Source of the DNA: Homarus americanus
Lineage: Eukaryota > Arthropoda > Malacostraca > Decapoda > Nephropidae
DNA length: 64,000 nt
Assembly (NCBI RefSeq): GCF_018991925.1
Contig: NW_024735503.1
Location: 2,600,907-2,664,906 of the forward strand
Reading direction: 5' to 3'
Positions within the stretch are counted from its first letter, which is position 1; each line of letters begins with the position of its first letter. This document shows positions 40,101 through 52,033 of the stretch, piece after piece. The notes under the pieces are model-generated. The model saw only the letters and a list, made by a program, of their open reading frames with translations. It had not been told where the DNA came from and searched no databases. The translations under genes were made by a program, and so were the position numbers.

Positions 40101-40270
40101 AATAAACACATCGATAATGACTCAGCATTTTAGTTACGATTCCACATTTATTACAGTTGACTGATTCCTCTGTAATTTATATTTCAATCGTGATCAATAC
40201 CAACATTTATTTTATATACATTATCATTCTCTCTTCGACTCCTGTTATTCTTTTTTCTGTAATGTATATA
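37141..40270. other. Intergenic, nothing recognised
   Basis: The first ~40 bases may still be LINE-derived. Otherwise it is AT-rich unique sequence with a CT-rich patch at about 37497-37530 and a TATATAAA near 38870 that has no gene downstream. Open frames at 37678-38048 have no motif. Confidence 0.55.
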
Positions 40271-40444
40271 CAGTGTGACCTCTATTTAACGGACTAATTA
40301 TATATACTGTATATACGCGGAATAGCCCACCTGGGTACAGGTCATCGACCCACATTCCGTTATATCAAGGTTTGTTAGATTTGAAACCTCCATATAACTG
40401 GCTATACCCGTTAGATTGATTTCCGTTAAATGGAGGAGTTACTG
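40271..40444. mobile_element. pogo/Tigger-like MITE
   Basis: Left end CAGTGTGACCTCTATTTAAC GGA; right end, read inward on the minus strand, CAGTAACTCCTCCATTTAAC GGA. These match at 18 of 23 positions. Both ends are bordered by TA (40269-40270 and 40445-40446), the expected target duplication of Tc1/mariner/pogo elements. The CAGT start and the CTCxATTTAACGGA core are the typical Tigger/pogo terminus. At 174 bp it has no transposase and would have been mobilised in trans. Internal AACCTCCATATAAC repeats the terminal theme. Confidence 0.85.
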
Positions 40445-40446
40445 TA

Positions 40447-41355
40447 ATCAATATTCTGTACCAACCAAGTTATGGCCACTCCGTCTCACCTCCTCGTCTC
40501 TTATCAAATTTTTCTCTCTTTTTTTCGCTTCCTTTCTGTCATTCTTAACGGCTACTTCCTCCCCGGGGGGAAATTTAGATATTCCAAGGAAGGGGTAGAG
40601 ATGAGGCCAAGATGGCCAAAGTGGCCTTTTTGATGGGTTGTTGATTATAGAAAACATGAATTTTATGGCCAAACGCTCTTTAACTTTTAATTTGTCGTTT
40701 TTAAGAGTAAGGTCAGAATTTTGGTCCTCAAATAATTTTCATGCTACTAGCTTCCAAGTTTGTGACTGCCCTTTGCCCTGGACGTGTACAAGAGGTTCCT
40801 AAGTCTAGGTGAGTTCTGGGAGAAAATGTGCTCCATTTATCCTGGACTTGGCAACAACGCTCTTCGAGTGGTGATCCCATTTCCTTCAACATATCTGTGT
40901 GAGTCGAGTTTTCTTCCCTTCTGTCAATAAAGTCAAAGACTCAAAACAAACTCCAGGTTGAGTGTGATCTAAGGTGTGCTCTGTCAGCAACAGCCCCACA
41001 AATAGTAGCAAGAAAACAGGTGCAGGGATCACACTGAGGTGTGTAGAGACAGCCAGTGCAGAGATGGTGCTGACACAGTTCATGACAGTGTTCCAGTGGG
41101 AGGAGTATTGTCTTTTGAAACGGAACTGGCAAGTGCTTTCATTTATCTCTGAATCATTTTTCCTAGTCATACATTTCTTTCATATATGCTTTATTTGAGT
41201 GTTATTAATCACTAATAAAATCATTATTGGCGATTTTTTTTTAAATTTAACCTTGTGTAAATAAATGAAAACACCATAATTAAGAGTGAAGTTCAAGTGG
41301 AGGTCATTATAGATCTTCTGGCAAAAGTGGGGAATGACCTGGAAAAGGTTGAGAA
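40447..41355. other. Intergenic, nothing firm
   Basis: Overlapping frames on both strands at 40886-41198. The minus frame has a hydrophobic run (VFLLLFVGLLL) but no family match. Nothing else recognised. Confidence 0.5.
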
Positions 41356-41440
41356 CACATACATACATACATACATACATACATACATACATACATACAT
41401 ACATACATACATACATACATACATACATACATACATACAT
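41356..41440. repeat. (ACAT)n microsatellite, about 21 units
   Basis: Uninterrupted tetranucleotide, followed by degenerate AGATAGAT sequence. Confidence 0.98.
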
Positions 41441-41891
41441 GAAAGTAGATAGATAAATAGAAAGATATATAAAAAGTAAAGTTAATCAAATACAAAAATC
41501 CCCTTTTATTCACGAAACGACAAAAAACACCGCATAAAAGGCATAAAATTCTTGCAATATTTTTTTCATATTTAAATTGTCATGAATAGAAGTTTTTTCT
41601 TTGGGGGGAAGGGAACAATTGAGGCTCTGAGCTTTCAGGTGAACTGGAGCAGCTAAAGCATTTTGAAGGGGAACTGCACAGGTGTGTCATGGAGGAATTT
41701 ACTGCGTGTTTAAATGCGCGATTTTCCTCTACAAACTATATTCTATACTTGACATGTATACCATGAATATACACACTAAGAGTATACCTTTACTATACAT
41801 AATGAGTATACCTGTCTGTTGTTGGGTGCAAATATATCTATACACAACGTGCCTAATTAATATCGAAAGCACAGGTAAATATCAAGGATGG

Positions 41892-41912
41892 TAGGTTAGG
41901 TTAGGTTAGGTT
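41892..41912. repeat. Interstitial (TTAGG)n
   Basis: Three to four TTAGG units, the canonical arthropod telomere motif, far too short to be a telomere. Confidence 0.9.
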
Positions 41913-42599
41913 CAGTTCTGTCTGTCTCAAGGTGTGATACATGTTTACCGGGACTATAAAATGCATTAAAATGTTCAGGCGTTTGTTTACACTTACTCAT
42001 GAAGGCAAAAAGTCAACACAACTTGATATGAACTCTTGGGTCAAACATATAATCGCCGTCAGTTGACATACTCTTACACTGGCTGACTAAGATAACCATA
42101 TAGTCAGGAGTGTCAGCACACGAGATGCAAGTTACCTCGAAATGTTTACAATAACGTGAGGGAGGAGAAGGTTGTGAGAATGGTTTGAACAACAGGATAA
42201 GTTGCTTGTTTTTTTTTGTTTTTTTTACTTAAGGTCTTTGTTGTTTTGACATTTTACTGTAACTGTTATTCCTAATTTCCACTTGAGGTTAGGTTAGTTT
42301 TCCTTGAATCATGTTTTCATTTCTTACTACACACTGGGTCGGTAAGTAACTATAACAAAAATAAACTTTTAATTTTGTTTATTGACAAACAATATCCTGT
42401 GAACACTTAAGCGGCGTCAAGACCTCCTCCCGGTGCGGGGTATTGGTAATGTGCTTACTCCACAAATCCCTTATCGAGATCCAATATTCTGATTGGTCCT
42501 CTGCCAGTGAAAGTGGTTCTGACAGTCTCTCTGAGCCAAGCTGTAGCTAGTTAGGCTATTAGCTGTTGTAATACCAGAAGGTGCATAGGACTGTGTTGT
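41913..42599. other. Intergenic, nothing recognised
   Basis: AT-rich, with one further TTAGGTTAG near 42289 and a T-rich run near 42210. Confidence 0.6.
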
Positions 42600-43395
42600 A
42601 GATGGTGACCTGGTACACATGCAGGAGCCAGATGTCGTTGTTGTTGGTGGTGGTGACCTGGTACACATGCAGGAGCCAGATGTCGTTGTTGTTGGTGGTG
42701 ACCTGGTACACATGCAGGAGCCAGATGTCGTTGTTGTTGGTGGTGGTGACCTGGTACACATACAGGAGCCAGATGTCGTTGTTGTTGGTGGTGGTGACCT
42801 GGTACACATGCAGGAGCCAGATGTCGTTGTTGTTGGTGGTGACCTGGTACACATACAGGAGCCAGATGTCGTTGTTGTTGGTGGTGGTGACCTGGGTACA
42901 CATGCAGGAGCCAGATGTCGTTGTTGTTGGTGGTGGTGACCTGGTACACATACAGGAGCCAGATGTCGTTGTTGTTGGTGGTGGTGACCTGGTACACATA
43001 CAGGAGCCAGATGTCGTTGTTGTTGGTGGTGGTGACCTGGTACACATACAGGAGCCAGATGTCGTTGTTGTGGTGGTGACCTGGTACACATGCAGGGCCA
43101 GATGTCGTTGTTATTGGTGGTGGTGACCTGGTATACAGGGAGCCAGATGTCGTCGTTGTTGGTGGTGGTGACCTGGTACACATACAGGAGCCAGATGTCG
43201 TCGTTGTTGGTAGTGGTGACCTGGTACACATGCAGGAGCCAGATGTCGTTGTTGTTGGTGGTGGTGACCTGGTACACATACAGGAGCCAGATGTCGTTGT
43301 TGTTGGTGGTGACCTGGTACACATGCAGGAGCCAGATGTCGTTGTTGTTGGTGGTGGTGACCTGGTACACATGCAGGAGCCAGATGTCGTATAAA
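42600..43395. repeat. Minisatellite, 48/45-bp unit, about 17 copies
   Basis: The unit is GGTGACCTGGTACACATGCA + GGAGCCAGATGTC + GTTGTTGTTGGTGGT, very well conserved. Copies differ mainly by ATGCA/ATACA and by presence of one GGT (48 or 45 bp). Both unit sizes are multiples of three and no frame contains a stop. So all minus frames and some plus frames stay open (up to 326 codons; minus product SGSCMCTRSPPPTTTT repeated). Single-base indels near 42894, 43065, 43095 and 43132 shift the frame, which argues against translation. Confidence 0.96.
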
Positions 43396-44304
43396 AACGA
43401 ATAAGATTATTATACACTATGTGAAACCCAACTCCATACATGATCAATAGCAACAAAACAAGAAGAACCAGAAGAGTACGCAGCACCAACGTCTGCCGAG
43501 ATGGGTGGTGGAAGAGCAACAGGTGTAACAAGGCGGGGGAAGGCTCCTAGTCTGCCAATTAGTGTTCCCGGTGGTCTGCTAACTTCATTACTTCTCTTCC
43601 TCTCTGGTAGCTTACTAAGGAAACACAGCTCGGGAAAGTTTGGTAAGTGTGGATCGAGACTCGTGAAGACTGGTGTAAAATATCACACGCTTAAGGTCTT
43701 TTATAAAATGATTCGTGGCCATGATCGTCCCAAGAGACACTTAACGACAAACCTAATACAGCACCAACAGCGACGAATCAACAAAGGTGATAAGTTTGAG
43801 AGAAATCATGGATGCTACAGACCCCAGAGTCGAAGGAGCTGAAGGGTCTAGGAGGGTTTAGTGACTCTTAAACGTAAAAAAATAAATAAATAAATAAAAT
43901 AAAAAAATCTAATGTGCAATTATGCAAGGGTACAGACAGCTACCTTTTGGTGTTGGCCTTCATGATGTTTCAGCAAAATGTTTGTAAAACGAAAACTTTT
44001 ATTTTATATTGTATCTAAAATATGTCGCGAATGGTTGTGTTTTGAGGGAGGTGTTGAGATATCTGTGACATACCATCCTATTGTCATAGTAATATCCTGC
44101 CGTGTTGAGGAGCATGTGTAAAGTCAGGGCGTGTTTTCAAATGGTCAGTTTTGAACATAGAAACACCAGACTTGTGCCACCGATTAGATTACTCCGTATC
44201 TTGTGGTCTCGTTTCCACCCTCTAGTGCCGTCTCTGGGTCATGTGTTGTGGTAGATCGTCGTTTGGTTGGTAGGTTCTACCATGACCGGTTTACTAGTTT
44301 GATC
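43396..44304. other. Intergenic, orphan open frame
   Basis: A plus frame at 43501-43842 (113 codons) begins MGGGRATGVTRRGKAPSLPI, has a Leu-rich segment at residues 24-38 and a basic C-terminus. I recognise no family. It overlaps a minus-strand frame with a hydrophobic leader that runs into the 48-bp minisatellite. Neither is called as a gene. Confidence 0.4.
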
Positions 44305-44514
44305 TTATGCCACCTGTTGTGTATTGCTAGCCAGTAGTTCAAGATGATTAAGTATCGTGGCCTTGTCGTAAGAGTGTTCGTCTGGTGTAAATACGGATCG
44401 TGGAATGAGGCCAAATTCATATGTTCCGATGTATTCTTTCAGATCAAACTGTGACCGGCTTCTTGAAATGATGATGAACGTCTGCAATATTCCTCCTCTT
44501 TGAATTTTAACCAA
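44305..44514 (-). pseudogene. Possible fragment of a repeat-borne conserved hypothetical protein
   Basis: The 69-codon minus frame contains SQFDLKEYIGTYEFGLIPRS followed by VFTPDEHSYDKATILNHLEL. The order FDLK..aromatic-E-hydrophobic..P-x-S-hydrophobic-F, then a D/K-rich turn and a leucine helix, resembles an uncharacterised protein found in many copies in invertebrate genomes and probably transposon-borne. I know it only by pattern and cannot confirm it here. Flanking sequence is not open. Function unknown. Confidence 0.3.
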
Positions 44515-46053
44515 CTTGTCTCCTGCTCTTGTTTTTATTGTTATATTTACACTTCTGAATGTTCAGAGCTTCCTTCTCGTTGGGTCCTATACTAATGGTA
44601 TAAGCTACACTCAAACTCCTCTTTGCATTGTCAGAGATCCCACTGTCGAATATGCAGTTGTCATCCGCCATTTTTTTTTATTTAGAAGAAGCAAAGTTTT
44701 TTACTACTGAATATTGATTTCTAAAGAGAATCTGATGTGGATTTTTTTTTTCGAAAAGTTTCTATGAAATAACTTTTGCTGTTGCAGCGCTCTGATAGTG
44801 GTTTATGTTAGATCAATGGCCATAGTTCAGGGATGATACTTCGAAAACGCAGATCAGTTTCTCTTAAGAAATAGATTATTAAATGTTAGAAAGTTTGCCC
44901 TATCAAATAACATCAGTCGGTCTACTAACTAATGAAGCCTTGATATCTCATAAGTGAACTTTAATATCCGTCGAAATACTCGGTGATCACCGCTGCCAAC
45001 TTGAAGTTGTCGACTTGAAGGATGGGATGATGTGTATGTAAACTTTCTGTATGGCCTTCACGAGGTCATGCTCTTGGGTAGTTGTCGAAGCATTGGTTGA
45101 TTGGTTATAAACGATCTGGTGATCTGGTCCACGTTATAATGTTATTACTGCTCTTCAACAACGCTTCAGTAACGCTCTACATGTTGATGACTATCATATG
45201 TAGACTCTCCCAATGATGACGTCGACCATTACAATATCTTTAAATTAATTCCTTTTATGCGTTATTATTCCTAGAACACTACAGTACAGCTCGGTTGTGT
45301 TGCCATGCTGGGTCCCTCGGAGGCTACATGGCAGGGAAGATGGTTCCCGTGCGTTAATATCTAACTTAACCTCAGCAGTTTTACTTCAAAATACCAAATG
45401 GTCAAGATTAAGATTAACAACACTAACCTGAGTGATGATCTCTTCTTTTATTGTGAAAATGTTGCCAAGGAACCTCGGCTTTCCAGTAGCGTCTTCCGCA
45501 GAATCCAGCAGATTCCAGTAGGGTCTACTCTGTATGCCAGGCCAGACGCAAGAGCTACAGGTGAAATTGTCTGATAGAAAGCCTCACAGTAAATAGAGAT
45601 TCTATTTACCTTGTGTTCAAGTGAAGTAAAATAACCCCGGACAGACCCACCAGCACCGTGAATTGCCAGGGCGTTGCCATGAATACTGTTCTCTCGAGCG
45701 CAATCCTTGCAGCGTCACCGTTTGTAAGGCAAGTGGTGCGTGTGAGTCACTTAAAGTTACAGCGAGCTTTTAGATGAAATTCACAGATAAAATAATTGTA
45801 GTTAGTTATTTAATGGATGATAAATCTCTTTTATTTAAGACTCGTACCAATAATTTAAGCCGCTTGCGGTGTACTAATAAGATCTTGGTTACAGTAATAC
45901 TGCAATAAAAATTCAGGAAACATCACAATAAATTAGTTGTAAAGGAAAATCAGTCAGGAAATCTTAACGGACACAAATTCAGTGGAATGTAATATAGAAA
46001 TACTTTATAAGGGAAATATATCTGACATGAATATAATTCCCTTTGAAAGTGAT

Positions 46054-46054
<1 letters not shown>
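44515..46054. other. Intergenic, nothing recognised
   Basis: Mixed composition. A more GC-balanced block at 45290-45740 has no open frame or RNA signature. Confidence 0.55.

Positions 46055-46085
<31 letters not shown>
46055..46085. repeat. (CA)n microsatellite
   Basis: About 15 CA units. Confidence 0.96.
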
Positions 46086-46087
<2 letters not shown>

Positions 46088-46342
46088 TTTTCTCATGCAC
46101 TTCATGCACACATCCTGCTTTCCCTCAAGTTCTTCTTCAGTGTCGAACCAATAGCTGATATCTTTCATTTTTTCCCCATTCTTCCATTAATTCTTTGTGT
46201 TGGTCCTTCCGTCAATATATTACGCACCCTTCAGGCACTCCCCGACTCACTCACATCACCTTTGTTTTCATACACTTGCTATTTCAATTATACAAATTTT
46301 AAACAGTTTCAGTCGACGTCTGCCGACCCCATGCAGAGCCAA

Positions 46343-46619
46343 CGGGGTCCGGACAAAACCCCCCTAAGACAAAAGCCCCAGGACAAAAAGCCCCTCAGCT
46401 AAAGTGCAAAATATGTTAGGTTTGGTTAGGTTAGGTTCATACACTGTAAACTGTAAATAATAAAGAATAAAAATAATGATATACAAATTCTTTTACTTAT
46501 GTATTTGTGCTAGGGAGCTTTTGTCCGGGGGGCTTTTTACCAAGGGGGCTTTTTTCCGGGGTCTTTTGTCCTCGAGGGCTTTTGTCCTAGGGGTCTTTTT
46601 TCTGGGGCATTTGTCTTAC
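46343..46619. repeat. Inverted array of a GGGGCTTTTGTCC-like motif around an AT-rich core
   Basis: The left block 46343-46397 has three to four copies of GGACAAAA-GCCCC in one orientation. The right block 46512-46619 has about seven copies of the reverse complement (GGGGCTTTTGTCC, spaced 14-17 bp). The core 46400-46511 is AT-rich and holds TTAGG pentamers at 46416-46435. Such a layout could fold into a multi-stem structure and looks like a foldback-type element or amplified protein-binding sites. I do not recognise the family. Confidence 0.85.
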
Positions 46620-47098
46620 ACTCAAGGCCAACAGTCCCCAGAGAGCCTCCTATACACTTTATTAACTGCTACATCCTTTCCCACGAATGCTGGATACAAT
46701 TTTTCTTTATTTATAACCTTCTCTCAGCCACTGGAGTGAGCTGAACATTTGACCAAACGATACTATTGTATTCTTAAAGGCTCTTTGTCCATCTAACATT
46801 CTCTAAACAGCTCTATATGGGTTCTAACTGCCGTATAATTACCATCATACCAATGTACCTTTTCATCAGTATTAAAAATATTTATTTTTCTGTAATACTT
46901 AAACATTTTTACAGTAACCTTACATATATATAAGAAAATAATAACAACCTTCCTCAACCCAAAACTTTTTAAAACAGTCGTAACTATTTTCCACACCATT
47001 CACTCAGGATCTCTCAAACCTGCTAAGTCACTTGTCGCTTCCTCTAGGCTTTTAAATATTTCTTAAATAACTCATAACCAACTTCCTGTCCGTCAAGA
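46620..47098. other. Intergenic, nothing recognised
   Basis: AT-rich spacer without signature. Confidence 0.6.
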
Positions 47099-47455
47099 CC
47101 TCCTCTGATCTCCCCCAGGTACTGTACCTCCTCTGGTCTCCCTCAGGTACTGTACCTCTTCTGGTCTCCCTCAGGTACTGTACCTCCTCTGGTCTCCCTC
47201 AGGTACTGTACCTCCTCTAGTCTCCCTCAGGTACTGTACCTCCTCTGGTCTCCCTCAGGTACTGTACCTCCTCTGGTCTCCCTCAGGTACTGTACCTCCT
47301 CTGGTCTCCCTCAGATACTGTACCTCCTCTGGTCTCCCTCAGGTACTGTACCTCCTCTGGTCTCCCTCAGATACTGTACCTCCTCTGGTCTCCCTCAGGT
47401 ACTGTACCTCCTCTGGTCTCCTTCAGGTACTGTACCTCCTCTGGTCTCCCTCAGC
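47099..47455. repeat. 28-bp satellite, about 13 copies, with palindromic core
   Basis: Unit: CTCTGGTCTCCCTCAG + GTACTGTACCTC. Units are almost identical and each contains the palindrome AGGTAC-T-GTACCT. Each unit also has a pyrimidine run ending in CAG followed by GTAC, so it resembles an abutted splice acceptor and donor. Confidence 0.96.
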
Positions 47456-48459
47456 TTACCGTTAACCCTCACAAAGTCATCCAGGTAAAACACTCGGCCT
47501 CTTAGTCATGGCCAGGACAAACAAGGGCGGAGTGAGTGGCGGCGTCCTAACGATATGCAAACCTCCGTCTCTCACCCACCCGTTGTAAGAAGGTCATTAT
47601 TATTGTACACTATTTACCCGGCACCCGCACCCGCCCCTCCTGAGTGACCCACAACTAAGAGGACCCTAACCGCCCTTCTTGTGTGACCCAGAATTTTGAA
47701 GGGGATCTCACCTTGCCTTACTGAAAGACGATGAATCTCTCCAGGAGGAATCCTCCGCCGCCCTTCTTGAGTGACATACCGGGACCTCTCTCGTCTCTCC
47801 TAAGTATCGGAAAACACAACATTGCTGGGATGTAAAGCATTGGGTGTCCTTTGACTTTAATAATATGCGAAAATACGCAAGTGCTGAGGCATAACGTCGG
47901 TATGTAACTAACCTTCAACTATTATTCGTTCATATATTAGAAACCTTTACAGGCTAATATCCCTGCAAGCTCTCATTTACTGTTTTATTCTTCAGTGAAA
48001 TGATAAAGGGTGTATTAAAGCGTCTTACTGACCGTTATATACAACAAGCATACACAGATGTGTCTACAGGTAGAACATATCTTACACCATTGCAGTTTAT
48101 AACAGCATATCATTTTCCTCTAAGAACTTGTTGTCTGGGCGAATAGATAAGTGAGATGGGAAGTTATACAGATAATTTTATTGCTTTTTGATAACTTTAT
48201 GCAGGAAAAAGTATCAGTGTTCTCAATCAGCAACAAAAATAGAAGGAAAACTCTACGTTTCTCCTGAATTCTGTGAACCGACAACAAACATAAGGGAATA
48301 TTAGCGACAAAAGTAACGCAACATCAGAAAATACTGAGCATGGTATCCAGTCTATGGATGCGCGGGCGGTCAGTGTCCAGGGTAAACAAAATCTATCGTG
48401 TGTTGAATTTATACTGTGTGTTGGTAGTGGCAACTTAACTGAAGAGCTTACAGTTACGC
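47456..48459. other. Intergenic, nothing firm
   Basis: A short theme CGCCCTTCTTG-GTGACC recurs at about 47632, 47671 and 47760, a dispersed and degenerate repeat. No gene recognised. Confidence 0.5.

Positions 48460-48494
<35 letters not shown>
48460..48494. repeat. (GT)n microsatellite
   Basis: About 17 GT units. Confidence 0.96.
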
Positions 48495-48497
<3 letters not shown>

Positions 48498-48689
48498 TCT
48501 CGCTTCCTCTCTTCATGCTGTCGCTGTTCCTGAGTTATTATATCTTGTCATCAACATTATTCTTTACCTCAGTGTCTTAAATATTGTACACTTTATTATC
48601 GCTTGTACCTTTGTTCACATATATAGTTCATAATATATTGAATAATGTCCACCTTTCCAAAACCAATGGCCAAAATCCATCATACTCAC

Positions 48690-49000
48690 CCTATGTACCT
48701 CCTCCACTTACCACATCCCCTCCACTAATAATACCTCCACTAACAACACCTCTTCCACTAACAACACCTCCTCCACTTACCTTATTCCCTCCCCCATAAT
48801 ACATCCCTCCACTCACTACACCCCTCCACTCATTACACCCCTCCACTCACTACACCTCCACCACCCACCATGCCAGCTCCACTCACAGCAAACCCCTCCA
48901 CTCCCTACGCCTCCTCCACTCACCACACCACCCCACCCCTTCCATTCACAATAGCCTCTGCACACTCCACATCCCCTCCACTCACCTTACCACCTACACT
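48690..49000. repeat. Degenerate CCTCCACTCACTACA-type repeat
   Basis: About twenty loosely conserved 12-18 bp units of CCTCCACTxACxACACC. Ser/Thr/Pro-rich frames across it are repeat translations. Confidence 0.85.
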
Positions 49001-51304
49001 GTTTACATATCTTGTCTCCTCAGTCTTCACTCCTCCATATCACTTTGTCTCTTTATTTCGTTTAGCCTCAACACCCTCTTCACTCTCCACACCTCCTCGC
49101 CCGCTCTTCTTCCCTGTTGTCTCCAGTCCCTCACCCTTCCCTACAATCACCCTCACCCCTGGTATATTTGGTTATATTGTACTGTGTGTTTGGTATGGCT
49201 GGCCCAGCTCTGCCGCCCTCCACCACTAGTATGTCTGTAATACGTTTCTGTAGCATATGTGAGTGTTAGTGTTTCCTCACCCACAACAAATGATTTATCG
49301 GAAAGGACAACACTCGGGAAGAAACATATCTATATTTGCCGGAATTTTTTTTATGGCCTACAACCGTTTTTGGAGTTTTAGTGAGATTATTAAATAATTA
49401 TGGATCTGTACACTACATATACTTATCCTCATGAACAAAACATATTTCTTAAGTTAAACTAATCCTTCAGAAACTAAAAACTTTTGTGCCCAACCATTTT
49501 CAACCGGGGAATATAGTAATAACTATGTATTGGTGTGAGTCGTTGTTTGTGTTGCGTCACTGGTTACTGATCAAAGTAGATCAGTCATACACAAAACTCC
49601 TCAATTATTCATGGAACTTGTTATTAACGTGCTTTGTGATGCTCGATATTCTTATATATATATTTCCGTCTTACATAAGTGAGTTCTGGTCCCTCGTCGA
49701 CCCACAAAGTCCCTACTGATGTAAGATCATTTGTCGCCACTCCTGACCAACACATAATGTTTACCTGACATTCATCTAAACTTTACAATGAGCTTAACAT
49801 CCATAAAACTGAGTCCTAGTCGATGCTGGAAGATGTCAGTCAGTGTTTGGGTGAGCTACAGCGCTTGATCGTAACAGACAAAACTTAACATTGAAGTTAA
49901 TTTCATGATTTATTGTCTGGTTGTGGTCTGCGTCTTGATAAGATCTCTACTTTAGCATAACTTTCACCCATTTCATGACATAGAATCAGGTCTGAAATGG
50001 TCTCAAATGTATTTGCGAACTGATATTTCTGTTTCATGTGAAGACCAGTCAGACTATTACATAGTGACGTGAGCCTCAGACTCGCCGGAAATGTGGCTAG
50101 CACTCTCTGATTGGATTATCTCTTAACACAACATTCCTCTGAAAATAATATTGTGTCTTCAAGTTTATCCACAAATTGTTAAAATAGTGATGTCGTTGGT
50201 GCCTCCTCCCTGGTATTTTGTTTTTGTTCTTCTGTGTTTCACCTTGCTAGTGTGCAGTGAGTACCACGGCCAGTAGGGATCGATTGGGTGCTACATGCTA
50301 CAGTATATATTAAGTCTGGTACATAATTAGGAAAGTATGGCCGGCACTGCACTCGACCACCTTCCTTCCTCCAACTGTAAACTGGGGTACCAACTGACAG
50401 CAGTAGTTTCTTGTATCAGTGACACTTACATGTATGATGGGAAATTAACGTTATACCCACACTACCACCACACTCCTTGTTGATACGCATATGTTATTCC
50501 ATTCAATATGCTTCTCTGTTTAATTACTGAAAGATGCATATGTTAAAGCGTACTTTACATTTTCATTATAGTCTAATTCACAACATCTTTCTCCTTTGCT
50601 CAGCTTTCTTATTGAATTTCTCTCGAGATGTCTGAGCAGCTGTTGTGTATAAGGTTCCCCGGTTCATTAGTGAGAGGGCGGTCCTTGTTTCCGTTTTTAC
50701 CTTCGTTGAGTCATTAGAGACGATTAAACTGCAATGAAATGTCAGTGTTACTATTGGGAGTCTGAAATGTTTGTAGACAAGAATACTAACACTGTGCAGC
50801 ACTAACTGTCGGCTGTTGTCTCTTATATTTCTTTGTGCGGCGACTCCTTACAAGACCTTTTAGTAAGAGACAAAAACATCATTGGTGTTATTTACTATAA
50901 TGTCACTCCTCCAGTCTGTGTGTATAGTGACTGCACCTCCAAGTAGATGGTCTATGATACAAAGATTTTATTGGTTTAACTCCTGTATTATAAACACTGT
51001 AGGCGTATCTGAAGTACTTTATTTCAGCACTTATACCTTCCATCACTTGTTGAGACGATGATTCTTGTTATTAATCTCTCCACCTGCCCCACCACGCGTT
51101 CTTTCATTCACAATAAACACTTTATCGTATCTCTCTACTTCCTCCGACCCCCTGAATCTTTCCTTCGTATACTCCTCAATGTCTCTCTCTTTCTCGTTAA
51201 TATCTTTATCTTCCCTAAACATTTCGTCTCATCTTGACACTTCCTTACCCTACTTTTCCTAAATTTACAAGCATCTCAATAATTCCCTGCAATATTACCA
51301 GACC
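49001..51304. other. Intergenic, nothing recognised
   Basis: Unique-looking sequence. The minus frames at 49903-50103 and 50578-50802 have balanced composition but no family motif. Confidence 0.55.
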
Positions 51305-51360
51305 TAGGAAGAGGGGGAGGAGGAGGAGGGGGGAGGAGGAGGAGTGGGGAGAAGGAGGCA
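51305..51360. repeat. Purine tract (GGA/GGGGA)
   Basis: Almost pure A/G over about 50 bp with repeated GGAGG. Triplex- and G-quadruplex-capable. Confidence 0.88.
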
Positions 51361-51904
51361 TACGTAGTTGACATAGGTGGTGGTTCTTATAGGATGGACC
51401 GGGTACTGGAACACACATACCTCCAACTTGCCGCTAACTTACACGCTCTGCTCGTCTGGTCATACACTGTTCTTGGTCTGCTTAATTGTTGCTTTGTTGG
51501 GTTGGTGCTCACACGGCTGCACCTCCCGGAGTAACCTGTACTTAGTCTCTGTTGACAAGTCCGCAGTTTCGAATAAAATCCAAATTTGTTTTATAATTAA
51601 GAATCACCCAATGAACTTCCTCTGGTTTTCATTATTCTAGAATAAAAGTTGGATATAATTTTAGTTGACTTACCTTGAGACATGAGAAAAGTTTAAGAGT
51701 GACTTGACTTAGGAACAATTTGACAAACTAAAAGTGTTAAGCATTCACCGTTTTCTAAGTAGCGTTGAAAACATAATCATGATCATAAATTTCTTTTAAA
51801 CTCCGAAAGTTTATATAATTATCAGCTTAATTATTTCCTTGTCTCCCTCTCCCTCCACTCCCTCTCATACTTCCTCCTCCTCCTCATCTTCTTCCTTTGT
51901 TTCC
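51361..51904. other. Intergenic, nothing recognised
   Basis: No signature. Ends in a C/T-rich stretch leading into the next repeat. Confidence 0.6.
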
Positions 51905-52033
51905 GTCTCTACACAGGATCTCCCCCTCCCTCCCTCACCCTGTCTGCCCCTCCCTCCCTCACCCTGTCTGCCCCTCCCTCCCTCACCCTGTCTGCCCCTC
52001 CCTCCCTCACCCTGTCTGCCCCTCCCTCACCGC
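51905..52033. repeat. 25-bp C-rich minisatellite, about 4.5 copies
   Basis: Perfect copies of CCCCTCCCTCCCTCACCCTG + TCTGC. The complementary strand carries evenly spaced GGGA runs. Confidence 0.95.

Noticed and set aside
40886..41198. Overlapping frames with a hydrophobic run, possible membrane protein
   Set aside because: Open on both strands, with no splice sites, start context or homology that I recognise.
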